A DNA stretch of 64,000 bases, taken from positions 8,128 through 72,127 of the forward strand of contig DASRDZ010000092.1 of NCBI GenBank assembly GCA_035652335.1, read 5' to 3'. Position numbers and translations under genes: made by a program. This DNA is from DASRDZ01 sp035652335. GTDB lineage: Bacteria > Chloroflexota > Dormibacteria > Aeolococcales > Aeolococcaceae. The notes under the pieces were generated by a model. That model was not told the origin of the DNA and searched no databases. It saw nothing but the letters and a program-made list of their open reading frames with translations. How positions within the stretch are numbered: position 1 is the first letter of the stretch; each line of letters opens with the position of its first letter. This document shows positions 32,796 through 45,862 of the stretch, in pieces.

Positions 32796-34528
32796 CAGGA
32801 GTCCTCGAGGTACTTGCTCAGCTCCACCGGGAGCGGCTCGACGGGGATGGGCTTCACCTTCATGCTGCCATCGTCCGCCCTGTAGTTGACGTAGTTGACG
32901 CGGCCCTGCTCGGGGTCCTTCTCCAGGAAGTCGAGGCGCCACTGCGAGCCGCGGCTCTCCTTGCGCTCCAGCGCCGAGCGGACGATCGCCTCGGACACGG
33001 TGAGCATGAAGACGTCGTCGCGGCAGGTGTGCCAGCCTGGGTTGTACGTGCGCGTGCCGCCGACCTTGAGGTTCTTCGCCCGCTCCTTGAGCTCGCCGAT
33101 GGCGTTCAGCGAGCGCGTCAGCGACTCCTCGGTGCGGGCGATGCCGGCGTCGTCCTGCATGGCGTCCTGCAGCGCCTCGTGGATCAGGTAGGGGTTCTCG
33201 CCCTTGACGCCGTCGGTCGAGTCGAGTGGCTTCAGCAGGGCCGCCTGCTCGGCCTCGATCTCGGCGTCGCGCAGCTCCGGCGCGGTGCCGCGCACCTTGG
33301 CGTACTCGGCGGCGGCCTCGCCGGCGCGGCGACCGAAGACGAGGATGTCGCCGAGCGAGTTGCCGCCCAGGCGGTTGGCGCCGTGCAGGCCGCCCGCGGA
33401 CTCACCCGCGGCGTACAGGCCGGGCACGGTGGTGGCCGCCGTCTCCGGCTCGACGCGGATGCCGCCCATGGTGTAGTGGATGGTCGGGTAGACCTCCATG
33501 GGCTCCTTGGTGATGTCGACGCTGGCCAGCGCGTGGAACTGCTCGTACATCGACGGCAGCTTCTTCTTGATGTAGTCGGCGCCGCGGTGGCGGATGTCGA
33601 GGTAGGCGCCGTGATGCGTCGAGCCGCGACCCGCCTGGACCTCCTTGTAGATGGAGCGCGCCACCACGTCGCGCGACGACAGCTCCTTCTTCTTGGGGTC
33701 GTACTCCAGCATGAAGCGCTTGCCTTCGCTGTTGAAGAGCAGGCCGCCCTCGCCGCGCACCGCCTCGGTGACCAGGATGCCGCGCGCGCCGGGTGGCCAG
33801 ATCATCCCCGTGGGATGGAACTGCACGAACTCCATGTCGAGCAGCTCGGCGCCGGCGTCGTACGCCATGGCAGCGCCGTCGCCGGTGCCTTCCCAGGAGT
33901 TCGAGGTGTGCTTGTACATGCGGCCCCAGCCGCCGCTGGCCATCACCACCGCCTTGGCCCGGAAGACGACGAACCTCCCGTCGCTGCGCCGGTAGCCCAT
34001 CGCCCCGCTCACCCGGTCGCCGTCCTTGAGCAGCCTGGTGAGCGTGTACTCCATGTGCACCTCGACGCCGGGCGTGTGCACGGCGCGATCCTGGCAGGTG
34101 CGGATCAGCTCCAGGCCGGTGCGGTCGCCGACGTGGCAGAGGCGGCGCCAGGTGTGCGCTCCGAAGGCGCGCTGCATGATGCGGCCGTCAGGGGTGCGGT
34201 CGAAGAGGCCGCCCCAGCGCTCCAGCTCGAAGACGCGGTCGATCACCTCGTGGGCGTAGATCTCGACCATGCGCCAGTTGTTGATCATCTGGCCGCCGCG
34301 CATGGTGTCGGCGAAGTGGACCTGCCAGCCGTCCTTCTCGTCGACGTTGCCCAGGCCGGCGGCGATGCCGCCCTCGGCCATCACCGTGTGCGCCTTGCCG
34401 AGCAGCGACTTGGTGACCACGTGGGTGCTGCAGCCGGCCTCGGCCGCCGCGATGGCGGCCCGCAGCCCGGCGCCGCCCGCGCCCACGACCAGCACGTCGC
34501 AGTCGTGGGAGATGTAGCTTTCTGCCAT
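32795..34528 (-). CDS. sdhA: Succinate dehydrogenase flavoprotein subunit
   Basis: A 577-residue catalytic subunit converting succinate to fumarate. FAD dinucleotide motif VLVVGAGGAGLRAAIAAAEA is near the N-terminus. AHTVMAEGGIAAGLGN carries the His that attaches FAD covalently. HPTGMIWPPGARGILVTEAV and the C-terminal NRLGGNSLGDILVFGRRAGE are family-diagnostic. It lies 6 bases downstream of sdhC and is fused by overlap to sdhB. The length matches the family. Confidence 0.96.
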   Translation of the reverse strand: MAESYISHDCDVLVVGAGGAGLRAAIAAAEAGCSTHVVTKSLLGKAHTVMAEGGIAAGLGNVDEKDGWQVHFADTMRGGQMINNWRMVEIYAHEVIDRVFELERWGGLFDRTPDGRIMQRAFGAHTWRRLCHVGDRTGLELIRTCQDRAVHTPGVEVHMEYTLTRLLKDGDRVSGAMGYRRSDGRFVVFRAKAVVMASGGWGRMYKHTSNSWEGTGDGAAMAYDAGAELLDMEFVQFHPTGMIWPPGARGILVTEAVRGEGGLLFNSEGKRFMLEYDPKKKELSSRDVVARSIYKEVQAGRGSTHHGAYLDIRHRGADYIKKKLPSMYEQFHALASVDITKEPMEVYPTIHYTMGGIRVEPETAATTVPGLYAAGESAGGLHGANRLGGNSLGDILVFGRRAGEAAAEYAKVRGTAPELRDAEIEAEQAALLKPLDSTDGVKGENPYLIHEALQDAMQDDAGIARTEESLTRSLNAIGELKERAKNLKVGGTRTYNPGWHTCRDDVFMLTVSEAIVRSALERKESRGSQWRLDFLEKDPEQGRVNYVNYRADDGSMKVKPIPVEPLPVELSKYLEDS

Positions 34529-34534
34529 TGCCGT

Positions 34535-35323
34535 CTAGAACGTGATGTGCGGGTCGAGGAACCAGCCCGCGTTGAGCATGTGGATGTAGACGTCGACGGC
34601 GACCACGCTGAACATCGACGCCCAGGCCCAGGAGGGATGCCGCACGTTGAGGAGACTGACACCCTTCCACGCCTTGTAGCGCACCATGCCGCCGCGCACG
34701 CAGGAGTAGCAGTCCACCCGGCCGCCGACGAGGTGCCGGAAGGCGTGGCAGCCGAAGGTGTAGCCGCTCAGCAGCAGCACGTTCAGCAGCATGATCCCGG
34801 TGCCCAGGCCCAGCTGCAGCTTGGTGGTGCCGTGCACGAAGAAGGCCTGCACCGTGTCGTACCAGAGGAAGCCGATGACCAGGATGGCCAGGTACAGCGT
34901 GTAGCGGTGCAGGTTGTTGAGGACGAAGAGCCGCGTCTCGCCCTTGTAGCTGTGGCGCGCCCCGGGCTCGTTGCGCGCGCACGACGGCGGGTCGAGGAAG
35001 AAGCTGCGGAAGTACGCCTTGCGGTAGTAGTAGCAGGTGGCACGGAAGCTCAGCGGCATCCAGAGCACGAAGAACGCCGGGCTCACCGGCGTGCGCCCGA
35101 CGGCGACCTGCGGCGAGTAGAAGGGCGAGAGATACGGGCCCCACTGGTTGTGCCCGACGATCGCCGTCCAGATGGCGTAGCCGCTGAAGCAGGTGAGGAC
35201 GGTGACCACGGTGGCGGGCAGCAGCCACCAGGGCGCCGACCGGCGCAGACGCTCGCCGAAGGGGACGGTGGTGTGCTGTCCGGTGACCGGCGCGTCGAGG
35301 ATCTGCGAGGTCCCAGTCGACAT
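34535..35323 (-). CDS. sdhC: Succinate dehydrogenase cytochrome b/membrane anchor subunit
   Basis: A 262-residue multi-helix anchor. Hydrophobic helices include PWWLLPATVVTVLTCFSGYA, YTLYLAILVIGFLWYDTVQA and GTGIMLLNVLLLSGYTFGCH. Histidines in the helices (LHRYT, GCHAFRHL) are likely haem ligands. This large single anchor, in place of small SdhC plus SdhD, is the type found in actinobacteria and relatives. ATG 35323 is preferred to the longer start at 35386. It is the first gene of sdhCAB. Confidence 0.85.
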   Translation of the reverse strand: MSTGTSQILDAPVTGQHTTVPFGERLRRSAPWWLLPATVVTVLTCFSGYAIWTAIVGHNQWGPYLSPFYSPQVAVGRTPVSPAFFVLWMPLSFRATCYYYRKAYFRSFFLDPPSCARNEPGARHSYKGETRLFVLNNLHRYTLYLAILVIGFLWYDTVQAFFVHGTTKLQLGLGTGIMLLNVLLLSGYTFGCHAFRHLVGGRVDCYSCVRGGMVRYKAWKGVSLLNVRHPSWAWASMFSVVAVDVYIHMLNAGWFLDPHITF

Positions 35324-35458
35324 GCCTGCGATCCTAGCGAACCGAGGCTCCGGCACGACGGGGGGAAGGCTGTCATCCGGCCGCACTCCAGCGGCGGATG
35401 ATGGCCTGGGGGTGCTCCCCCCACTTGGCGCGCGTCAGCGTGCCGGATGGAAACCGGC

Positions 35459-36046
35459 CTACTCCGCGAGCAGCCTCCCCAGCAGGTCGACCACCGCCGC
35501 CCGCCCCGCCTGCGCCGCGGCGTCGGGGTCCCCGGCCCGGGCGATGACGAAGGCCAGCTCGTTGAGCGCGGCCAGAAGCATGTGGGCGAGCACGTCGAGG
35601 GAGGTGGCGTCGAGACGGCTGGGCGGCAGCGCCTCGGCCAGCGCCGACTTGAGCAGCCCGAACCAGTGGCACTCGTCGATCTCCCGCCAGCGCTGCCAGC
35701 CCACCACGGCGGGGGCGTCGACCAGCACGATGCGGCGCACCACCGGATCGCGCAGCCGCTCCAGCCAGGCGAGGCACCCCGACTGCAGGGCGAGGCGCGG
35801 CTCCGCGGCGGCCCCCGCAGCCGCGACGACGTGCGCGGCGAGCTGCTCCTCCACCGACTCCAGCACCGCCTCGAAGAGCGCCTCCTTGCCGGGGAAGTGG
35901 TGGTAGAGCGCGCCGCGGCTCACTCCGGCCGCGTCGAGGACGTTGTCGATCGACGTCGCCTCGTAGCCCTGGGTGGCGAAGAGGTCGGTGGCGGTGGCGA
36001 CGAGCTGTCTGCGGGTGGCCAGCCCGCGCTCGATCTTGAGGTTCAT
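35459..36046 (-). CDS. TetR-family repressor
   Basis: A 195-residue regulator. The N-terminal helix-turn-helix reads ATDLFATQGYEATSIDNVLD then AAGVSRGALYHHFPGKEALF, the classic TetR pattern. The C-terminal half is the helical ligand/dimer domain. It is divergent from the DinB-like gene, and a palindrome ACCGACAGTCGGT stands between the two starts. It therefore most likely represses itself and that neighbour in response to an unknown ligand. Confidence 0.9.
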   Translation of the reverse strand: MNLKIERGLATRRQLVATATDLFATQGYEATSIDNVLDAAGVSRGALYHHFPGKEALFEAVLESVEEQLAAHVVAAAGAAAEPRLALQSGCLAWLERLRDPVVRRIVLVDAPAVVGWQRWREIDECHWFGLLKSALAEALPPSRLDATSLDVLAHMLLAALNELAFVIARAGDPDAAAQAGRAAVVDLLGRLLAE

Positions 36047-36051
36047 CCTGC

Positions 36052-36081
36052 TTGACATACCGACAGTCGGTTCGCTACAAC
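36052..36081 (+). promoter_or_regulatory. Promoter of the DinB-like gene with TetR operator
   Basis: TTGACA (36052-36057) and TACAAC (36076-36081) are separated by 18 bases, giving a good plus-strand promoter. Between them lies the perfect palindrome ACCGACAGTCGGT (36059-36071). An occupied operator here would block the polymerase. Confidence 0.7.
36059..36071. promoter_or_regulatory. TetR operator palindrome ACCGACAGTCGGT
   Basis: A 6-1-6 perfect inverted repeat in the gap between the divergent TetR gene (start 36046) and DinB-like gene (start 36124). The core resembles operators of many TetR repressors with the ACCGAC half-site. Confidence 0.7.
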
Positions 36082-36123
36082 CTAGCACGCCCACACGGGC
36101 ACCGGACCAAGTGGAGGGACTCC

Positions 36124-36786
36124 ATGATGCTGACCAGGCAACAGGTGCTGCGCGGCACCCTCGACGAGTGGGAGCTCTTCGCCGAGCTGGTCGCCGGCCT
36201 CGACGACGCCCAGTGGTCCACCCCCTCGCGCTGCGAGGGCTGGGAGGTTCGCGACGTCGCCGCCCACGTCTACGGCACCGCCCACGACGTCCTCGCCGGC
36301 ACCGTCGGCTCCCGCACCCCCGAGGAGGAGGCCGCCGCCCACCGCCACCTCTCCCCGCGCCAGCTCGCCGCCGAGCTCCGCACGGTCGTCGCCCAGCTCA
36401 CCCCTCTCATCGACTCCCTCGATGACGACGCCACCTGGTCCTCCCCCTCCCCCGCCCCCGACCTCACCATCGGCGAGGGCGTCCTCGCCCTCTGGTACGA
36501 CACCTGGATCCACGCCGACGACATCCGCGCCGCCGCCGCCCTCCCCTCCGTCCGCGGCGAGGGCCTCAAGGCCGCCGTCGCCCACGTCGCCGAGCAGCTC
36601 GCCAAGCAGCAGAAGTGGGGCCCCGCGCGGCTGGCGTTGCACGGGTTGCCGGAGTTGCGCGTCGGCCAACCCAACGGCGCGGGACACCTCGTCGCCGCCG
36701 AACCCCACCTCTTCGTCATGGTCGCCACCGGCCGCACCCCCGCCGCCGAGCTCGGCCTCGACCCCACCGTCAACATCTACGCCTAG
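36124..36786 (+). CDS. DinB/maleylpyruvate isomerase-type protein (mycothiol-dependent family)
   Basis: A 220-residue four-helix-bundle protein. RGTLDEWELFAELVAGLDDA then QWSTPSRCEGWEVRDVAAHV carries the metal-binding His and the signature CEGWxVxDVxAHV of the actinobacterial maleylpyruvate isomerase family; a second part has LWYDTWIHADDI with another His pair. Members transfer or isomerise mycothiol conjugates, though many are uncharacterised. GGAGGG lies just before ATG 36124. It is likely controlled by the divergent TetR. Confidence 0.85.
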   Translation: MMLTRQQVLRGTLDEWELFAELVAGLDDAQWSTPSRCEGWEVRDVAAHVYGTAHDVLAGTVGSRTPEEEAAAHRHLSPRQLAAELRTVVAQLTPLIDSLDDDATWSSPSPAPDLTIGEGVLALWYDTWIHADDIRAAAALPSVRGEGLKAAVAHVAEQLAKQQKWGPARLALHGLPELRVGQPNGAGHLVAAEPHLFVMVATGRTPAAELGLDPTVNIYA

Positions 36787-37242
36787 CCCTGCCCTCAGCC
36801 CTGCCGCAGGAGCAGTAGCCCATCTCCCCCACATCCCTCCAAGGCGTGTGGTCCCCACGAGAGGCCCGGCGGGGCGTGCTGCGCAGGGGGCGTCTCGGAG
36901 GCGTCGGGGTTGGGGGCCCCCGACGCCGAGAGCCAGCCGCGATCCGTCCAGTGGACGGATCGACGAGCGTGCCCCCGGAGCAGCACGCCCCACCGGGCCG
37001 GCTTCGTTGGATCGGCCGAACCGCTGACCTATGTCATCTGACGCACCGCGCCAAGCCGCCTCCTGAGCACGAATCCCCCCTCCACGCAAACCCCAGCATC
37101 TAGTATCCTTCGCCCTTCAAGGGGCCGTAGGCACGCCGACACGGCACCTCACCCCGCCGACGCCGCGCGGTGGCCCAACCAGGCCGGCGGCGGAGGCGCC
37201 ACCTCTTCTGACGCCCTCGCCTACCCGTCGTCGGAGCCCGCA
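36787..37242. other. Long gap upstream of gltB
   Basis: 456 bases without a convincing protein gene. The left half contains the three-stem structure described separately (36863-36999). The right half is C-rich and holds a TAGTAT (37101-37106) that could be a -10 for gltB without a clear -35. I see no known glutamine or glnA-type riboswitch. Confidence 0.6.
36863..36999. ncRNA. Predicted structured RNA (or structured DNA repeat), three-stem
   Basis: A closing helix pairs 36863-36882 with 36980-36999 over 20 bp with one mismatch (36870/36992). It continues by GGGGGC/GCCCCC (36886-36891 with 36971-36976). Inside are two hairpins. In the first, 36900-36909 pairs with 36918-36927 for 10 bp, plus a TCTC/GAGA extension. 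In the second, 36940-36949 pairs with 36953-36962 for 10 bp around an AGT loop. The result is a compact three-way junction. Either strand could be transcribed. The family is not recognised; a MITE-like repeat is the main alternative. Confidence 0.5.
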
Positions 37243-41751
<4,509 letters not shown>

Positions 41752-41761
41752 GCGTCTTCTG

Positions 41762-43216
41762 ATGGGAAAGCTCGGCGGCTTCATCGAGTTCCACCGCAAG
41801 CTCCCCCCGCGGCGGCCCGTCGACGAGCGCGTCAACGACTACCGCGAGGTCTACCTCCCCTTCCCCGCCGAGGCGGTGCGCGAGCAGGCGGCCCGCTGCA
41901 TGGACTGCGGCATCCCCTTCTGCCACAACGGCTGCCCGCTCGGCAACCTCATCCCCGAGTGGAACGACCTCGTCTACAAGGACGACTGGGAGGCCGCCAT
42001 CGCGCGCCTCCACGCCACCAACAACTTCCCCGAGTTCACCGGGCGCATCTGCCCCGCCCCGTGCGAGCCCGCCTGCGTGCTCAGCATCAACGACGACCCG
42101 GTGACCATCAAGCAGGTCGAGGTCTCGATCGTCGACCGCGCCTGGGACGAGGGCTGGGTGCAGGCCCATCCGCCCTCGCACCGCACCGGCAGGCGCGTCG
42201 CCGTCGTCGGCAGCGGACCGGCCGGGCTGGCTGCCGCGCAGCAGCTCAACCGCGCCGGCCACTGGGTCACCGTCTACGAGAAGGACGATCGCATCGGCGG
42301 CCTGCTCCGCTACGGCATCCCCGACTTCAAGTTGGAGAAGTGGGTGGTCGACCGCCGCCTGGAGCAGATGAGCGCCGAGGGCGTCATCTTCGAGACCAAC
42401 TACGACATCGGTCGCGACGTCACCGCCGAGCAGCTCGTGCAGCGCTTCGACGCCGTCGTCCTCTGCATCGGCGCCATGCACCCCCGGGACGTCGCCGTGC
42501 CGGGACGCGAGCTCGACGGCGTCCACTTCGCCATGGAGTACCTGCCCCAGCAGAACAAGCGCGTGGCGGGTGACCTGATCCCGCCGTCGCGCGCCATCCA
42601 CGCCGCCGGCAAGCGGGTGATCATCCTCGGCGGCGGGGACACCGGCGCCGACTGCCTGGGCAACGTCCATCGCGAGAAGTGCGCGTCGGTGCACCAGTTC
42701 GAGGTGCTCCCACCGCCGCCCGACGAGCGCGCCGCCGACAATCCGTGGCCCACCTGGCCCGTGATCATGCGCACCTCGACCGCGCACGAGGAGGGCGGCG
42801 TGCGCGACTACTCGATCCAGACCACCGCCTTCAGCGGACGCGACGGTCGCGTCGAGAAGCTGCACGCGATTCGCGTCGAGTCCCGCGTGGTCGACGGGCG
42901 GCCGCAGTTCGTGCCCGTCGACGGCAGCGAGTTCACCATCGACTGCGACCTCGTCCTCATCGCCGCCGGCTTCCTCCACCCCGTCAGGGAGGGCCTCGTC
43001 GCCGACCTCGGCGTCGAGCTCGACCCCCGCGGCAACGTCAGGACCGACGTCGCGATGATGTCCTCGGTCCCCGGCGTCTTCGCCGCCGGCGACTCCCGCC
43101 GCGGCGCCTCCCTGGTCGTCTGGGCCATCGCCGAGGGCCGGCAGGCGGCGCGCGGCGTCGACGAGTACCTGATGGGCTCCACCCGCCTCCCCGAGTCCCT
43201 GCGCAGCATCGCCTGA
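41762..43216 (+). CDS. gltD: Glutamate synthase small subunit
   Basis: The 484-residue beta chain that feeds electrons from NADPH to GltB. N-terminal cysteines CMDCGIPFCHNGCPLGNLIP and RICPAPCEPAC bind the [4Fe-4S] clusters. The FAD site is VAVVGSGPAGLAAAQQLNRA and the NADPH site is VIILGGGDTGADCLG. The ending GVFAAGDSRRGASLVVWAIA is typical. Full length. Confidence 0.97.
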   Translation: MGKLGGFIEFHRKLPPRRPVDERVNDYREVYLPFPAEAVREQAARCMDCGIPFCHNGCPLGNLIPEWNDLVYKDDWEAAIARLHATNNFPEFTGRICPAPCEPACVLSINDDPVTIKQVEVSIVDRAWDEGWVQAHPPSHRTGRRVAVVGSGPAGLAAAQQLNRAGHWVTVYEKDDRIGGLLRYGIPDFKLEKWVVDRRLEQMSAEGVIFETNYDIGRDVTAEQLVQRFDAVVLCIGAMHPRDVAVPGRELDGVHFAMEYLPQQNKRVAGDLIPPSRAIHAAGKRVIILGGGDTGADCLGNVHREKCASVHQFEVLPPPPDERAADNPWPTWPVIMRTSTAHEEGGVRDYSIQTTAFSGRDGRVEKLHAIRVESRVVDGRPQFVPVDGSEFTIDCDLVLIAAGFLHPVREGLVADLGVELDPRGNVRTDVAMMSSVPGVFAAGDSRRGASLVVWAIAEGRQAARGVDEYLMGSTRLPESLRSIA

Positions 43217-43232
43217 GGCGGAAGCCGGGTCC

Positions 43233-44339
43233 CTAGCCGCTCAGTCCTGGCAGCCCCGACTCGGCACCCAGCTGGAGCGCCATGTCGACGAGCAGAGGCA
43301 CGCGCGGGCCCATCACCTCGAAGCCCTCGCCGACCGTCTGCCCCATCAGGTAGCGGGCGTGGATGCCCTCGGCGACGATGGCCAGCTTGTAGTACCCGAG
43401 GCACGTGTACCAGGCGAGCTTCGACAGGTCGCGGGCGCTGGTGCTGGCGTACTCGGCGATCAGCTCCTCGCGCGTCAGGAAGCCCTCCTGCTGGGTGATC
43501 GGCGACAGTGCCATGCCCGCGATCAGCTCCGCGGGATCGCCGCGGTCGGACCAGTACACCATCAGCAGGCCGAGGTCGGCCAGCGGGTCGCCCTGGGTGC
43601 ACATCTCCCAGTCGAGGATGGCGCAGATGCGGGAGGGATCGTCGGGGGCGAAGATCACGTTGTCGAGCCGGTAGTCGCCGTGCACGATGCCCGGCGGACC
43701 CTGCTCGGGCATGCCCGCTTCGAGGCGGTGCTTCAGCTCCTCCATCGACGGCAGCTCGTTCGTCTTCGACGCCTCCCACTGCATCCACCAGCGGGCGACC
43801 TGGCGGGCCAGGTAGCCGGCTGGCTTGCCGAAGGTGTCGAGCCCGACCGACGCGGGGTCGACGGAGTGCAGCCGGGCGAGCGTCTGCATCAGCACGCGCG
43901 ACAGCGTGCGACGCGTCTCGGCGGTGTCCGGATACTCCGCGGGCAGCCGGTCGCGGATGACGTGGCCGTGCACCCGCTCCATCACGTAGAAGTCGACGCC
44001 GAGCACGCTGTGGTCGGTGCACAGCCCGATGGTCCGCGGCACCGGGATGTCGGTCGGCCCCAGCGCGCTGATGACGCGGTGCTCGCGGTTCATGTCGTGC
44101 GCGGTGGGGAGAACGTGGGCCAGCGGCGGGCGGCGCAGCACCCAGTCGCGGTCGTCGTCGGCGATCACGTAGGTGAGGTTCGACCGCCCGCCGGCGATGA
44201 CGGCGCCACGCAGCGGGCCGTGCAGCCCGCCCACCAGCGGAGCGAGCCAGCGGGCCACGGCGTCGAGGTCGAGCCCGGGCGGCGCGACGGTGCTCAGTTC
44301 CACGGCGCGCCGAAGGATGACGGATGGCGCCCCCCGCAC
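43233..44339 (-). CDS. Aminoglycoside phosphotransferase-like kinase (ACAD10/11-type)
   Basis: A 368-residue kinase-fold protein. The Brenner motif GIVHGDYRLDNVIFAPDD holds the catalytic Asp, and ICAILDWEMCTQGDPLADLG holds the metal-binding Asp. IAGGRSNLTYVIADDDRDW forms the nucleotide loop. This subfamily is usually found near acyl-CoA dehydrogenases and is thought to phosphorylate hydroxyacyl-CoA or other lipid intermediates; it is not an antibiotic-resistance gene on this evidence. The start could be GTG 44339 or GTG 44303. The GDPD gene diverges from it. Confidence 0.87.
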   Translation of the reverse strand: MRGAPSVILRRAVELSTVAPPGLDLDAVARWLAPLVGGLHGPLRGAVIAGGRSNLTYVIADDDRDWVLRRPPLAHVLPTAHDMNREHRVISALGPTDIPVPRTIGLCTDHSVLGVDFYVMERVHGHVIRDRLPAEYPDTAETRRTLSRVLMQTLARLHSVDPASVGLDTFGKPAGYLARQVARWWMQWEASKTNELPSMEELKHRLEAGMPEQGPPGIVHGDYRLDNVIFAPDDPSRICAILDWEMCTQGDPLADLGLLMVYWSDRGDPAELIAGMALSPITQQEGFLTREELIAEYASTSARDLSKLAWYTCLGYYKLAIVAEGIHARYLMGQTVGEGFEVMGPRVPLLVDMALQLGAESGLPGLSG

Positions 44340-44377
44340 GCAAAGCGCGAGGCGGAGGGCATGATGCGCGACGCCCC

Positions 44378-45205
44378 ATGAGCCCTCGACGCGCCTTCCT
44401 CGACTGGCCGCAGCCGATCCCCTTCGCCCACCGCGGCGGCGCCGGCGAGCACCCCGAGAACACCATGCCGGCCTTCGAGGCCGCGGTGCGCCTCGGCTAC
44501 CGCTACCTGGAGACCGACGCCCACCTCACCCGCGACGGCGTGGTCATGGCCTTCCACGACAGCGTCCTCGACCGCGTCACCGACCGCAGCGGCCCGATCG
44601 AGACGCTCAGCGCCGCCGAGGTCGAGCGGGCCGACGCCGGCTACACCTTCAGCGCCGACGGGGGCCGCAGCTTCCCCCACCGCGGCCGCGGCGTGCGCAT
44701 CCCGCGCCTCGACGCGCTGCTCGACGCCTGGCCCGAGGTTCGGGTCAACATCGACCCGAAGTCCGACGCCGTGGTGGCGCCGCTGGTGGAGGTGCTGCGC
44801 CGCCACGGGGCCTTCGACCGCGTCTGCATCGGCTCCTTCTCCGACGCGCGTCTCGCCCGGGTGCGCGCGCTCAGCGGCGACTCCGTGTGCACCAGCATGG
44901 GGCCCCGGGCCACCGCGCTCGCGTGGGCCGCCTGCAGGACCGGCCGCATCCCGCGGCAGGGCGCCGACTGCCTGCAGATCCCGGTCAGGGCGCGCGCCGT
45001 CACCCTGGTCACCCCGGCACTGCTCCGGGCCGCCAAACGCAGCGGCCTGCCGGTGCACGTCTGGACCATCGACGACCGCGCCGAGATGGAGCGTCTCCTC
45101 GACCTCGGCGTCGACGGGCTCATGAGCGACGCGATCCCCGTCCTCCGCGAGGTCCTCCAGGCGCGCGGGCAGTGGGTCGGCACCGGCCCCGCCGCGACCG
45201 CTTGA
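44378..45205 (+). CDS. Glycerophosphodiester phosphodiesterase
   Basis: A 275-residue TIM-barrel enzyme releasing glycerol-3-phosphate from deacylated phospholipids. The N-terminal active site PFAHRGGAGEHPENTMPAFE contains the catalytic His and metal Glu, and YLETDAHLTRDGVVMAFHDS has the second catalytic His. The sequence VWTIDDRAEMERLLDLGVDG and MSDAIP finish the barrel. It has no signal peptide, so it is cytosolic. It lies 37 bases before the TetR gene. Confidence 0.93.
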   Translation: MSPRRAFLDWPQPIPFAHRGGAGEHPENTMPAFEAAVRLGYRYLETDAHLTRDGVVMAFHDSVLDRVTDRSGPIETLSAAEVERADAGYTFSADGGRSFPHRGRGVRIPRLDALLDAWPEVRVNIDPKSDAVVAPLVEVLRRHGAFDRVCIGSFSDARLARVRALSGDSVCTSMGPRATALAWAACRTGRIPRQGADCLQIPVRARAVTLVTPALLRAAKRSGLPVHVWTIDDRAEMERLLDLGVDGLMSDAIPVLREVLQARGQWVGTGPAATA

Positions 45206-45231
45206 CCCGCCATATGTGTTTGGCGTACAAA
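45202..45231 (+). promoter_or_regulatory. Promoter of the TetR gene with overlapping operator
   Basis: TTGACC (45202-45207) and TACAAA (45226-45231) stand 18 bases apart, giving a start point about 5-8 bases before ATG 45243. The -10 lies inside the inverted repeat at 45216-45234, so repressor binding should occlude it. Confidence 0.6.
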
Positions 45232-45234
45232 CAC
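45216..45234. promoter_or_regulatory. TetR operator inverted repeat GTGTTTG-N5-CAAACAC
   Basis: Perfect 7-base arms with a 5-base spacer (GCGTA). The repeat lies just upstream of the TetR gene that precedes an acyl-CoA dehydrogenase. It is a plausible auto-operator. Confidence 0.65.
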
Positions 45235-45242
45235 GGATACCC

Positions 45243-45857
45243 ATGGCCGTCGCCGTCCGCCACGCCGCCCGCGCCACCCGCAGCTCCGGCCGCCGCACCC
45301 GCAGCGCGCTGCTCGACGCCGCGGCGCGCCTCTTCGCCGCGCGCGGCCTCGCCGACGTCAGCCTGACCGACATCGCCGCGGCCGCCGACGCCTTCCCCAG
45401 CCAGGTCACCTACTACTTCGGCAGCAAGGAGGCCCTCTTCGTCGAGGCCGCCTGCCGTGACGTGCTCCATGCAGCGGCGGAGGTCGAGCAGGCGGGCCGG
45501 CGCACCCGGAGCAAGGACGCATATGCGCGCCGCCTCACCACCACCGCCCTCGCCTCCCCCGCCCTGGCCGCATTCGCGGAGGCGCTGCTCCTGGCCCGGC
45601 GCCGGCCCGAGCTGCGCCCGCTGATCGCCCGCACCCTCGACCGGCTCCACACCGAGGGCGCCCGCGCCGTGGCTGAACGATGCCAGGCGCAGGGCTGGCG
45701 CCTGAGCGCCCCGCCCGCGGCTGTCGCCCGCTCCTTCTGGGCCACCGTCCTCGGCATCGCCCTGGAGAGCGGCGGCGCCGGTGACGCCTTCGACCTCGCC
45801 GCGGCCCAGGCGGCGGTGCTGGCCACGCTCTCCACCACCACCGCGCGGAGGCCCTGA
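45243..45857 (+). CDS. TetR-family regulator
   Basis: A 204-residue regulator. LLDAAARLFAARGLADVSLT then DIAAAADAFPSQVTYYFGSK is the TetR helix-turn-helix with its YYFGSKE motif. The remaining helices form the ligand domain. ATG 45243 is favoured because the operator lies directly upstream of it. It ends 5 bases before the acyl-CoA dehydrogenase gene, so it probably controls acyl-CoA oxidation; the ligand may be an acyl-CoA. Confidence 0.9.
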   Translation: MAVAVRHAARATRSSGRRTRSALLDAAARLFAARGLADVSLTDIAAAADAFPSQVTYYFGSKEALFVEAACRDVLHAAAEVEQAGRRTRSKDAYARRLTTTALASPALAAFAEALLLARRRPELRPLIARTLDRLHTEGARAVAERCQAQGWRLSAPPAAVARSFWATVLGIALESGGAGDAFDLAAAQAAVLATLSTTTARRP

Positions 45858-45862
45858 CGGCG

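Noticed and set aside
37000..37242. A glutamine riboswitch (glnA or downstream-peptide type) ahead of gltB
   Set aside because: No matching conserved core could be read; only C-rich sequence and a possible -10.
43233..44339. Aminoglycoside resistance gene
   Set aside because: The kinase fold is shared, but the sequence and neighbours match the ACAD10/11-type lipid-associated branch.
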